From positions 6,448,001 through 6,512,000 of the forward strand of contig CM082583.2 of assembly GCA_040954595.2 (NCBI GenBank): a DNA stretch of 64,000 nucleotides, written 5' to 3'. This document shows positions 52,816 to 64,000 of the stretch, piece by piece. Numbering within the stretch: position 1 is the stretch's first letter; each line of letters begins with the position of its first letter. The notes under the pieces are model-generated. The model was not told the origin of the DNA and ran no database searches. It saw nothing but the letters and a program-made list of their open reading frames with translations. The position numbers and the translations under genes are program-made. Origin of the DNA: Balanoglossus misakiensis. Lineage: Eukaryota; Hemichordata.

Positions 52816-54858
52816 ATTCATTCATTCATTCATTCATTCATCCATCCACCCATCCACCCATCCACCCATCCATCCATCCACCCATCCATCCACCCATCCA
52901 TCCACCCATCCACCCATCCATCCACCCATCCACCCATCCATCCACCCATCCACCCATCCATCCACCCATCCATCCACCCATCCATCCACTCATCCACCCA
53001 TCCATCCATCCACCCATCCACCCACCCATCCATCCACCCATCCACCCACCCATCCATCCACCCATCCATCCACCCATCCACCCATCCATCCATCCACCCA
53101 CCCATCCATCCATCCACCCACCCACCCATCCACCCATCCATCCACCCATCCACCCATCCATCCACCCATCCATCCATCCACCCATCCATCCACCCATCCA
53201 TCCACCCATCCACCCATATATCCACCCATCCACCCACCCATCCATCCACCCATCCATCCACCCATCCACCCATCCACCCACCCATCCACCCACCCATCCA
53301 CCCACCCACCCACCCACCCATCCATCCACCCATCCACCCACCCATCCATCCATCCACCCATCCACCCACCCATCCATCCACCCATCCATCCACCCATCCA
53401 CCCATCCACCCACCCATCCACCCATCCATCCACCCATCCATCCATCCACCCATCCACCCATCCATCCACCCATCCACCCATCCATCCACCCATCCATCCA
53501 TCCACCCATCCATCCACCCATCCATCCACCCATCCACCCATATATCCACCCATCCACCCACCCATCCATCCTCCCATCCATCCACCCATCCACCCATCCA
53601 CCCACCCATCCACCCACCCATCCATCCACCCACCCACCCACCCACCCATCCATCCACCCATCCACCCACCCATCCACCCATCCACCCATCCACCCACCCA
53701 TCCACCCATCCACCCATCCATCCATCCATCCACCCATCCACCCATCCACCCATCCATCCACCCATCCATCCATCCACCCATCCACCCATCCACCCATCCA
53801 TCCACCCATCCACCCATCCATCCATCCACCCACCCATCCACCCATCCATCCATCCACCCATCCACCCATCCATCCACCCATCCATCCATCCACCCATCCA
53901 CCCATCCACCCATCCATCCACCCATCCACCCATCCATCCATCCACCCATCCACCCATCCATCCATCCACCCATCCACCCATCCACCCATCCATCCACCCA
54001 TCCACCCATCCACCCATCCATCCACCCATCCACCCACCCACCCATCCATCCACCCATCCATCCACCCATCCATCCATCCACCCATCCACCCACCCATCCA
54101 TCCACCCACCCATCCACCCATCCACCCACCCACCCATCCACCCATCCATCCACCCACCCACAAACCCAACCACCCATCCACCCATCCATCCACCCATCCA
54201 TCCATCCAGCCATCCACCCACCCATCCATCCACCCATCCACCCACCCATCCATCCATCCATCCACCCATCCACCCATCCACCCATCCATCCACCCATCCA
54301 CCCATCCATCCACCCACCCATCCATCCACCCATCCACCCATCCATCCACCCATCCATCCACCCATCCACCCACCCATCCATCCACCCATCCACCCACCCA
54401 TCCACCCATCCATCCACCCATCCACCCACCCATCCATCCACCCATCCACCCACCCATCCACCCATCCATCCATCCACCCATCCACCCATCCACCCATCCA
54501 TCCACCCATCCATCCACCCACCCACCCATCCACCCATCCATCCACCCATCCACCCATCCATCCATCCACCCATCTATCCACCCACCCATCCATCCATCCA
54601 CCCATCCACCCATCCATCCATCCACCCATCCACCCACCCATCCATCCACCCATCCACCCACCCATCCATCCACCCATCCACCCATCCACCCACCCATCCA
54701 TCCACCCATCCACCCATCCATCCACCCATCCATCCATCCACCCATCCACCCACCCATCCATCCACCCATCCACCCACCCATCCATCCACCCATCCACCCA
54801 TCCATCCATCCACCCATCCATCCATCCACCCATCCACCCACCCACCCATCCACCCATC
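52816..54858. repeat. Array module 2
   Basis: Opens with (ATTC)6 and closes with the second register slip. Markers are ATAT at 53216 and 53540, ACAA at 54160, AGCC at 54208 and ATCT at 54572. ACAA and AGCC are 48 bp apart, exactly as in module 1 (51385/51433). Confidence 0.75.
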
Positions 54859-57800
54859 ATTCATTCATTCATTCATCCATCCACCCATCCATCCACCCAT
54901 CCACCCATCCATCCATCCACCCATCCACCCATCCATCCACCCATCCACCCATCCATCCACCCATCCACCCATCCACCCATCCATCCACCCATCCATCCAC
55001 CCATCCATCCACCCACCCATCCATCCACCCATCCACCCATCCATCCATCCACCCATCCACCCACCCATCCATCCACCCATCCACCCACCCATCCATCCAC
55101 CTATCCATCCACCCATCCACCCATCCATCCATCCATCCACCCATCCATCCATCCACCCACCCACCCACCCATCCACCCACCCATCCACCCATCCATCCAC
55201 CCATCCATCCATCCACCCATCCATCCACCCATCCATCCACCCATCCACCCATATATCCACCCATCCACCCACCCATCCATCCACCCATCCATCCACCCAT
55301 CCACCCATCCACCCACCCATCCACCCACCCATCCATCCACCCACCCACCCACCCACCCACCCATCCATCCACCCATCCACCCATCCATCCATCCATCCAT
55401 CCACCCATCCATCCACCCATCCACCCATCCATCCACCCATCCACCCATCCATCCACCCATCCACCCATCCATCCACCCACCCATCCATCCACCCATCCAC
55501 CCATCCATCCACCCACCCATCCATCCACCCATCCACCCATCCATCCACCCATCCACCCACCCATCCATCCACCCATCCACCCATCCACCCATCCATCCAC
55601 CCATCCATCCACCCATCCACCCACCCATCCATCCACCCATCCATCCACCCATCCATCCACCCATCCACCCACCCACCCATCCATCCACCCATCCATCCAT
55701 CCATCCACCCATCCATCCACCCATCCACCCACCCATCCATCCACCCATCCACCCATCCACCCATCCATCCACCCATCCATCCACCCACCCATCCATCCAC
55801 CCATCCACCCATCCACCCATCCACCCACCCATCCATCCACCCATCCACCCACCCATCCATCCACCCATCCACCCATCCACCCACCCATCCATCCATCCAC
55901 CCATCCATCCACCCATCCACCCACCCACCCATCCACCCATCCATCCACCCATCCACCCATCCATCCACCCACCCATCCATCCACCCACCCATCCACCCAT
56001 CCATCCACCCACCCATCCATCCACCCATCCACCCACCCATCCATCCACCCATCCACCCACCCATCCATCCACCCATCCACGCATCCATCCACCCATCCAC
56101 CCATCCATCCACCCATCCACCCACCCATCCATCCACCCATCCACCCATCCACCCACCCATCCATCCACCCATCCATCCACCCATCCATCCAACCACCCAT
56201 CCACCCACCCATCCATCCACCCATCCACCCACCCATCCATCCACCCATCCACCCATCCACCCACCCACCCATCCACCCATCCACCCACCCATCCATCCAC
56301 CCATCCACCCACCCATCCATCCACCCATCCATCCACCCATCCACCCACCCATCCATCCACCCATCCACCCACCCATCCATCCACCCATCCACCCACCCAC
56401 CCATCCATCCATCCATCCACCCATCCATCCACCCACCCATCCACCCATCCATCTACCCATCCACCCATCCATCCACCCATCCACCCATCCATCCACCCAC
56501 CCATCCATCCACCCATCCATCCACCCATCCATCCATCCACCCATCCACCCACCCATCCATCCACCCATCCACCCATCCATCCACCCACCCATCCACCCAT
56601 CCATCCACCCATCCACCCACCCATCCATCCACCCATCCACCCATCCATCCACCCATCCATCCACCCACCCATCCACCCATCCATCCACCCATCCACCCAC
56701 CCATCCATCCACCCATCCACCCACCCATCCATCCACCCATCCACCCACCCACCCACCCATCCATCCATCCACCCATCCATCCACCCACCCATCCACCCAT
56801 CCATCCACCCATCCACCCATCCACCCATCCATCCACCCATCCACCCATCCATCCACCCACCCATCCATCCACCCATCCATCCACCCATCCATCCATCCAC
56901 CCATCCACCCACCCATCCATCCACCCATCCACCCATCCATCCACCCACCCATCCACCCACCCATCCACCCATCCATCCACCCATCCACCCACCCATCCAT
57001 CCACCCATCCACCCATCCACCCATCCATCCACCCATCCATCCACCCATCCACCCACCCATCCACCCATCCATCCACCCATCCACCCACCCACCCATCCAT
57101 CCACCCATCCATCCATCCATCCACCCATCCATCCACCCATCCACCCACCCATCCACCCATCCATCCACCCATCCACCCATCCATCCATCCATCCACCCAC
57201 CCATCCATCCACCCATCCACCCATCCATCCACCCATCCATCCACCCATCCATCCACCCATCCACCCATCCACCCATCCACCCACCCATCCATCCACCCAT
57301 CCACCCACCCATCCATCCACCCATCCACCCATCCACCCACCCATCCATCCACCCATCCATCCACCCACCCACCCATCCACCCATCCACCCATCCATCCAC
57401 CCATCCACCCATCCATCCACCCACCCATCCATCCACCCACCCATCCATCCACCCATCCACCCATCCATCCACCCACCCATCCATCCACCCATCCACCCAT
57501 CCATCCACCCACCCATCCATCCACCCATCCAACCATCCACCCATCCATCCACCCATCCATCCACCCATCCACCCACCCATCCACCCATCCATCCACCCAT
57601 CCACCCATCCATCCACCCACCCATCCACCCATCCACCCACCCATCCATCCACCCATCCACCCATCCATCCATCCACCCATCCATCCACCCATCCATCCAC
57701 ACATCCATCCATCCATCCATCCACCCATCCACCCATCCATCCACCCATCCACCCACCCATCCATCCACCCATCCACCCATCCACCCACCCACCCATCCAT

Positions 57801-58356
57801 CCACCCATCCACCCATCCACCCACCCATCCATCCACCCATCCATCCACCCATCCACCCACCCATCCATCCACCCATCCATCCACCCATCCACCCATCCAC
57901 CCACCCATCCATCCACCCATCCACCCACCTATCCATCCACCCATCCACCCACCCATCCACCCATCCATCCACCCATCCACCCATCCATCCACCCATCCAT
58001 CCACCCATCCACCCACCCATCCATCCACCCATCCACCCACCCATCCATCCACCCATCCATCCACCCATCCACCCACCCATCCACCCATCCATCCATCCAC
58101 CCATCCACCCATCCACCCATCCATCCTCCCATCCACCCATCCATCCACCCACCCATCCATCCACCCATCCACCCATCCATCCACCCATCCATCCATCCAC
58201 CCATCCACCCACCCATCCATCCACCCATCCACCCACCCATCCATCCACCCATCCACCCACCCATCCATCCACCCACCCATCCATCCACCCATCCATCCAC
58301 CCACCCATCCATCCATCCAACAATACAACAACACCCACCCACCCACTCACTCACTC
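54859..58356. repeat. Array module 3
   Basis: Opens with (ATTC)4. ATAT at 55251 lies about 392 bp from its start, against 400 bp in module 2, so the left ends of modules 2 and 3 align. The remaining 3 kb has few markers and is richer in ACCC pairs. Confidence 0.7.
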
Positions 58357-60680
58357 AAAGCTATTTTGTAAATGAACAAAAATGGAAATGAACCAATGGC
58401 ACTGATACGAATGCCTAGGAGTTAAACTGTCAAACTCAGGCAAATTATCAATCAGGCATAAACGCACATGCCATTAAATGCTTGTTTAAGTTTTACGACT
58501 AGGATGACGAACAACAGTATATTCGGAAAGATGTATCTGGATATGTTGCCTAGGGATTGCCATTTTGTTTAAATGATTACCAGGATAAACTCAATTCAAT
58601 TCAATTTATTCTACGCCGAAGGGCAGTTAGCCTACATTTCAAAATCACTGATTGAAATGCCCGATATCGATGTACCTTGTGTTTTTCCTGCTACTTACAG
58701 GAAATTGAAATAAAGTACGATTGGCTTGCTTTTACAAGAAGTCGTACAGATGGTTGAAAAATACATTTTTTTCAGAATGTAATGTCTTTCTTAAGCTTCC
58801 TCATTGAGTGTGCCCAATAATCAGAGTGTCACGGTTATATACAACAAAAACACACAGTTTACATGTTTACATGTAAATCAACGTACAATGTATATATTTC
58901 TTCTCTAACAAGATCAGTCTTTATTGTCAATCTGATGAATTTTAACACAAGAAACCGAAGAGAACTTTGTTGTTTTTAGAAGTTATTAATCACAAGAATT
59001 CCATGTTGATAAATTAAGCTTTTTTCAACATACAAATGGTTTATTGCGACTCGATGAAATAATTACGATATGGTCAAAACTACTCATAAGTAATATACTC
59101 AACACCTACCGATCAAAAGAATCGTTTTTTTTTCTTCAAAATACGGTCCAATAAATTTCTTTGACAAAAGGCAATCTCCGCGCAGGAAGTTTAAAGTTCA
59201 CATAAGGTGAATGGGGTCCATTAACTTGTGCACGATAAATCTTTAATACATAAAGTTATTTTTATAAACGGTCTGATACTTTTCTTTGACAAGTTTACTG
59301 TTGCTAGGAAAATAATAATCTCGGTCATTCTCTCCCAGTTGTTTAAATTCATTTATCAAAGCCATGACGCCGTGAAATTGAAGGCTATTAGTATAGGCCT
59401 ACCTGAAGTTCAGTTGACGCCAATAATTTTCTAAAACATTTGGTGAAGCCATGCAGGCCAAAGGGTATTAACGGAATTCAATTCACAGCAACATCGCACA
59501 ATGGCAAAGTCATGATGCCATCAGTAATTTTATCAAATTTAGGATCGGTTTATACAATTATAATCTGAGTGGCAGATAGTTTTACTTTTTATTTGCTCTA
59601 TCCAATTGTGTTATCGGTGTGACGAAACGTCGACAAGAGGAAGCAGCTACAAGGGGAAACCGACAATCTAGTCTAAATTTTACACAATTATACATATGTC
59701 ATCATCCGACAACACGTACACCCATTTCGGAAGACTGTCATATCGTAAAAAGCTCAATTTAGCCACACCGTTTGCTCATCAGTAGAAAGGAAATTAATTT
59801 CTGATTATATGGCCTGGTCAGTCAAGCCGACGACCCTATCTCTGGATTTATGACCTTCGCGTGATCCTTGCGAATCTGTTATGCAAACGAAGCCTATATG
59901 CCGTAACAGGGTGATGACCACAAGGGCTTACGAATGATAATAGAAGACAGCCTCTAGTACAATGTATACTAAAGAGGCCGGTCGTTCGATATATCATCAT
60001 TCTTCGCAGGCACCTGTGGTGTTGACAAGCCCTAGCATTGACTAGAATGTGAGATCACACTCGGTGTTGATAAATGCTAGTTTGCGTCTCTTTCACCATA
60101 ACCCATTGAATGTGTGTGATCCTTCACCGCCTCCACAATGCATAGAACGGCTAGCTTCTCTTTAAAGGTATACAGTCAACTCCAATTTACATACGCCCAT
60201 ATATGGCTGAAATTGTGTATTTGAGCGTTCTAAAGAACATATGGTGGCGCTCCTTTTTCGCGTGTGCCACCCACTGAAAATCTGTGCTTGGCTAGATCTC
60301 ACTTTGCCATGGTAACTATAGTTAATTTTCCGTAGGTGACAGTAAACCTGGAAGCGTAGGGGAAAACGTGATCATTCTCATCATCGATACATTGCGCATT
60401 TCGGATGACTGAAGACTTCGAGCCGATAAAGGTCAAATACTGCATACCCATTGGTTACATCATGACGACATGCCTTGGCCAGGCGCTATTTTTACTAAAG
60501 GGTGGCACCGGAGAGGGCGCACTTCGATTACTTGAGCTTGAACGAAACATTAACATTTTCCCCGATACCTTTAAACCCAACTATTCTCCGCGTTCGTCAT
60601 CAGAATAACTTACAGTAATGACTACTGCTGTTGACTGGAGCGCATGAACTACATCCCACTCGTTCTTTCCTTCTTTGCAG
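58357..60680. other. Intergenic, no recognisable gene
   Basis: Unique A/T-rich sequence with a short AATTC-type run near 58590. No frame resembles a known protein; a 67-codon frame at 60405-60608 (+) has no motif. Confidence 0.5.
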
Positions 60681-60830
60681 GGCTGGTGGATATTTGACGG
60701 CACACAGGAAATTACTTGCACCTCAGTGGGTCATTACGATCAGGGTGTGGAACTTGGAACATCTTAACGGATTGGTGTGGACAGCACCTTCAGAAACCTG
60801 TTTCCTCGAAGGCGTTGTAACATTCTCTGG
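60681..60830 (+). CDS. Candidate internal exon of an unknown gene
   Basis: A 150-bp stretch lies between a good 3' splice site (pyrimidine-rich TTCCTTCTTTGCAG) and a near-perfect donor (CTGG|GTAAGT). One frame is open throughout: one base completes a split codon, 49 codons follow, and two bases remain. It is therefore a symmetrical phase 2-2 exon, and the next in-frame codon is the TAA inside the donor. The peptide begins AGGYLTAHRKLLAPQWV and ends near FLEGVVTFS. I do not recognise a domain. No partner exon is evident, so it may be chance. Confidence 0.3.
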
Positions 60831-62122
60831 GTAAGTTAATGTTACTATTTTACTTTAAGAGAGGGCGAAGACAGAGCAACACACCTGTAATTTCGTTACT
60901 TTTCAATAGGAAACATTTTACTTAATCATTGTTGCCTTTCAGTAAAGCTGCCACAATCTTCTGTGAGCGACAAGAATTACGAGTGCCAAGAACCATAGCT
61001 GTGTGCTAACGTACCAAAAATGAAAGCGCGTACAACAGTACTGCTAATCTCTCATTTGTAGTCACTGAAAGCAAATTTAGAACATTTCCTCGGTGCAAGT
61101 GTTTTCTCATTTCCATCCGGTTAGCAAATTTATGTTTGACATTTACGCCCTATTCATTTATTTCTGTGGATAAAGTAATACATTTCACGGCCTGTCTGTC
61201 ATCGAGGTTTGCCTAAGTTACACAAGGCGCTTATAGTACGTGCCTTGAACTGTCCAGTATGTTTATGCTGACGCCAAATTCGGAATATGCTATTAAGTTC
61301 GTATAAGCATATGGTTGCCATTGTTTATTTCGAATATAATCATATACTCGCCCTATAATCTGGCCAACTCCCAGCACACACACACACACATATATCACGA
61401 AAATAAACGCGATAATTATTTGATGCCTGTCTCTGTTGCTTCGAAATACCATGGGTTTGATTTTCAAAACAATCTTCCAAAGGCACAGATGCCTGCGCAG
61501 TTTATCGCACTGTCCTTAAATTCTGCTTGTGTCGACATGACCGGGCACATGATGGGGAGGTGGTTGGTACACTCTGGCAAAATTTCAAGCCATGCTCCTG
61601 TGAATTCTTTGGTACGGTGCTGTGGCAATTCCGCCCCTACGACTAGAATTAACGATTTGCAGCATTGTCGTTCTATTTTCCAGAGCTGGTCGAAGCACCG
61701 TGTTCGAGAAAAACAAACTCTCCGATCCCAAGAAGAACAGAGGAATAAAAAAATATCCAGTTAACACAACCCTCTGTAGTGTCGTAGCAACGGAACTACA
61801 TTGCGCAATATGCCGGGACTTAACACGCGTTGATGGCCGTCGACACGCGTAAGATGTCGACACTTGTGAATCGATGAAAAACGAACGCGCTCTTACATTC
61901 ACATCTATGTCAGTGTGACGGGCTGGCCTCAGCATGGTTGACGGGAAGGATTTTGAGCAGGATTACTGATGATCATGGGACTAATGCGGGTAGCACGAAT
62001 TAAGAAGTGCATCCTCTTAGAGTCGACGTATCCGATCTCGCCAGGCCACTGTTACAGAATACGCGCTTAAACTAGCATAGTCCTTTGTCGTCGAGAGAAA
62101 CAGTCCACATAAAGCTTTCACC
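60831..62122. other. Upstream region of the GnRH/corazonin-type receptor
   Basis: Holds the presumed promoter and 5' UTR of the receptor starting at 62123. A 149-codon plus-strand frame (61315-61764) crosses a short (CA)n run at 61375-61390, has no motif and is not called. I see no clear TATA box. Confidence 0.45.
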
Positions 62123-62644
62123 ATGGTGTCCACGCCTTCTGGACACGATGTCGACGTCGACGATTATGAATATTCCAGCAACAGCTATAATTACAGTTAC
62201 AACGGCACCGGCTTCGGTGAAATGCCAACGTTTGATGATGTCGCCTTGCTCAAGGTGGTTATTTGCTGCGTGATGATCTTCTTGTCGACGCTCGGCAACG
62301 TGGCTACTTTTACCACTCTGTACCGCATCCGCCGCAGAAAGTCGACGATCAACACGTTGATACTGCACCTGGCCATCGCCGATTTGACGGTTACATACAC
62401 GCTCATGCTGTCGAACGCCGTGTGGTACGGAACTGTGAAATGGCTAGGGGGAAACTTCCTATGTAAATTCGTCAAGTTCCTGGTCATGTTTGGGCTGTAC
62501 TTGTCAACTTTTATCATGGTCGCCATTAGCGTTGATCGTTACATCGCCATTATACATCCGCTGAGTCGAAACAGGGGTCCTCGACGAGTCCGCATCATGA
62601 TCATCGTATCTTACATCGTTAGTGCACTTTTCAGTTTTCCTCAG
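62123..62644 (+). CDS. GnRH/corazonin/AKH-type receptor, first coding exon (partial)
   Basis: This exon encodes 174 residues and ends at a perfect donor (CAG|GTGAGT at 62645), phase 0, within helix 4. The ATG has a strong Kozak context (TCACCATGG). The acidic, Tyr-rich N-terminus (residues 8-30) carries sequons at N23 and N27. Landmarks are N59 (helix 1), INTLILHLAIAD with D87 (helix 2), C114 (disulphide to loop 2), LYLSTFIMVAISVDRY in helix 3 with DRY at 138-140, and IIHPLSR in loop 2. This pattern, with a basic RIRRRKSTINT loop 1, fits the GnRH receptor/corazonin receptor/AKH receptor superfamily. These receptors bind short amidated peptides and usually signal through Gq. Helices 4-7 must be in exons beyond 64000; no matching exon appears in 62645-64000. 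Vasopressin-type receptors are the main alternative. Confidence 0.85.
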
Positions 62645-62650
62645 GTGAGT
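62645..62650 (+). other. 5' splice site ending receptor exon 1
   Basis: GTGAGT directly after CCTCAG. Translating through it gives only six more residues before a stop, which supports splicing here. Confidence 0.85.
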
Positions 62651-62815
62651 AGAGATGAGAATTGATTTCCCTTCAAATTGGATGACGTTGCTAATCGAAG
62701 CAAGACAATCCAACAATCTTCAACAATCTGTATCATTTAGAAGTTGACGTATAATGGGTCCCGGTTATGAATATCGACCAGCACAGTGAGAGCTCATGGA
62801 TCAGTTAACCTCCTT

Positions 62816-62910
62816 CTGTCTGTCTGTATGTCTGTCTGTCTGTCTGTCTGTCTGTCTTTGTGTGTGTCTGTGTGTGTGTGTGTGTGTCTGTCTGTCTGTC
62901 TGCCTGCGCG
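62816..62910. repeat. (TGTC)n/(TG)n microsatellite
   Basis: Runs of TGTC, then TG, then TGTC again, over about 95 bp inside the presumed first intron of the receptor gene. Confidence 0.9.
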
Positions 62911-64000
62911 CGGGCACTGCCTTATAGTATTGACTGTATACAATTTTTGTATTAACCTGAGTCTCTACAAGGTTTGGCACAATCGCATAAGTCGATCCTC
63001 GCCTTTAAATGTCGATTTTGACGTAACAGAATAGTATACTTCTGAAACTTAACTGGTGTCGATCCATGCCTATGGGGGTACCTACGCAATGATTTCCATC
63101 CAGTGTGACGTCGTTTTAGCTCGTGTTTATATACTCTGGTGCTTGAATAGTGATGTATGTCTGTTTGTGTCACAATATCTTACAAATGGCTTATTAGGTT
63201 GTATACATGTACAGGTAGAGGCTTTTCTACGATAATGCTGTTGTCATTCACGCAGTATACTGCACCAAATTTTATTAATCTGTCTATAGATACTGATGAT
63301 CGCAGTGATATCATAGTATACCCTGCATGACTTCAAATAACTGCGTATTTAATAACCATTTGCAGTTATCAATGCATGCCCAAGTTTTACTACACTGTAA
63401 AATTCCCCATAAATGTCGATCTCACAGAAACATGGCTGTCTTAAATAAACCATTGAAAGTAGGGAATTCCTTTTATATCCAGAAATACTACAACAAATTC
63501 AATGAAACTTACTACATTTATATAAATCTCGCTTAGACATGGTTGAAAGGAGAAACAAATGACTTTGTTTTTAACCAACAGCCGATAGTTGGACTTGTAG
63601 TGAATTTTGAATTATGTGTGATCATAAATGGCAGACCAGGATGTTGGGCAGAATTGTCACCAGGGCTTACTAGTATTTAAAGCTGCCAATGAACTCACTG
63701 CCTCGAAGAGATCTTCGTGTATGTGTTGTGATCACAATAGTGTGTGTGTTAATTAACGTGCGTCTGTTTGACACCGCTCGGGCATTGAAGGGGGGGGGGG
63801 GGGCGTTCACACGGTCATTGACCCACGTCATTAGCGACGGAGCGAGAGCTTTTCTGAAGTGACATCCACGCTACACGATTTTAAATCCTTTTGAACGGAG
63901 GTTCAATGTACTCATGTGATCACCCTTCGTGCGCCGTAGGACGGCGACGACGGTCTTTTACTTACGCAGCACGGTTTTCTTATGAGGCGACAGCGTCATA
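62911..64000. other. Presumed intron sequence of the receptor gene
   Basis: No further receptor exon is visible. A 14-G run lies at 63790-63803. The region ends inside unique DNA. Confidence 0.45.

Larger units (their letters stand above)
50585..58356. repeat. 7.8-kb tetranucleotide array (ATCC/ACCC two-letter satellite)
   Basis: About 1,940 tetramers, nearly all ATCC or ACCC (GGAT/GGGT on the minus strand). Runs are usually one to four ATCC and one or two ACCC. About 25 tetramers are other one-base variants, such as ATAT, ACAA, AACC, AGCC, ACTC, ATCT and ATAC, and they serve as markers. The four-base register is unbroken except for two single-base losses at 52813-52815 and 54856-54858, both reading ATC before an ATTC run. 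The minus strand is open in all three frames because a four-base repeat has no stop codon; the predicted Trp/Gly/Asp/Met/Val peptides are not genes. The right end decays through AACA and ACTC variants into unique DNA. Confidence 0.97.

Noticed and set aside
50675-58354. Very long minus-strand open frames (up to 1,161 codons) of MDGW/VGGW-type repeats
   Set aside because: A GGAT/GGGT tetramer repeat contains no stop in any frame, so all three frames are open and encode the same cyclic peptide. They end only where (GAAT)n brings TGA. No promoter, start context or splice signal supports translation.
50585-58356. CRISPR-like or centromeric satellite reading of the array
   Set aside because: There are no spacers and the unit is four bases, so it is not CRISPR. 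Centromere identity cannot be judged from one locus flanked by unique DNA.
61315-61764. 149-codon plus-strand frame upstream of the third receptor
   Set aside because: It begins in A/T-rich DNA, crosses a (CA)n run and ends in a basic low-complexity tail. No domain seen.

Overview
This is a gene-poor stretch of animal nuclear DNA. It has about 40% G+C by eye, long non-coding gaps, many microsatellites, spliceosomal signals (a GTGAGT donor) and rhodopsin-family neuropeptide receptors. Three somatostatin- or GnRH/corazonin-type receptors, a KIAA1958/Crypton-type tyrosine recombinase frame and a Harbinger-like MITE together suggest a marine invertebrate deuterostome such as amphioxus, an acorn worm or an echinoderm. 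I cannot choose between these from sequence alone.

Layout. Positions 1-3511 hold no convincing gene. A 736-bp non-autonomous DNA transposon with 41-43 bp terminal inverted repeats and a TAA target duplication lies at 3512-4247. A first intronless somatostatin-receptor-like GPCR is at 12001-13680 (+), with a TATA box and palindromic CRE octamers upstream. A long gap follows. An intact Crypton-type recombinase frame lies at 26958-28259 (+), and its poly(A) signals abut a nearly perfect 177-bp palindrome at 28411-28587. A second intronless receptor, a close paralogue of the first, is at 31076-32593 (-), so the two receptors lie tail to tail around the recombinase. Another gene-poor gap (32.6-50.6 kb) contains a (GAT)n tract, a foldback-like inverted repeat at 37.6-37.9 kb and a tRNA-like remnant.

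Positions 50585-58356 are a 7.8-kb array of tetranucleotides. Almost all are ATCC or ACCC. It opens with (GTTC)13 and (ATTC)9. The four-base register is lost at only two places, both the same ATC/ATTC junction, which divides the array into three modules. A possible 150-bp internal exon is at 60681-60830. The first coding exon of a GnRH/corazonin-type receptor is at 62123-62644 (+); the rest of that gene lies beyond the window.

Functionally, the recognisable genes are peptide-hormone receptors at the plasma membrane plus one transposon-derived recombinase. There are no operons or shared pathways. The strongest structural signals are the two-letter tetramer array and the palindrome beside the recombinase gene. 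All other open frames appear to be chance, antisense shadows or products of repeats.
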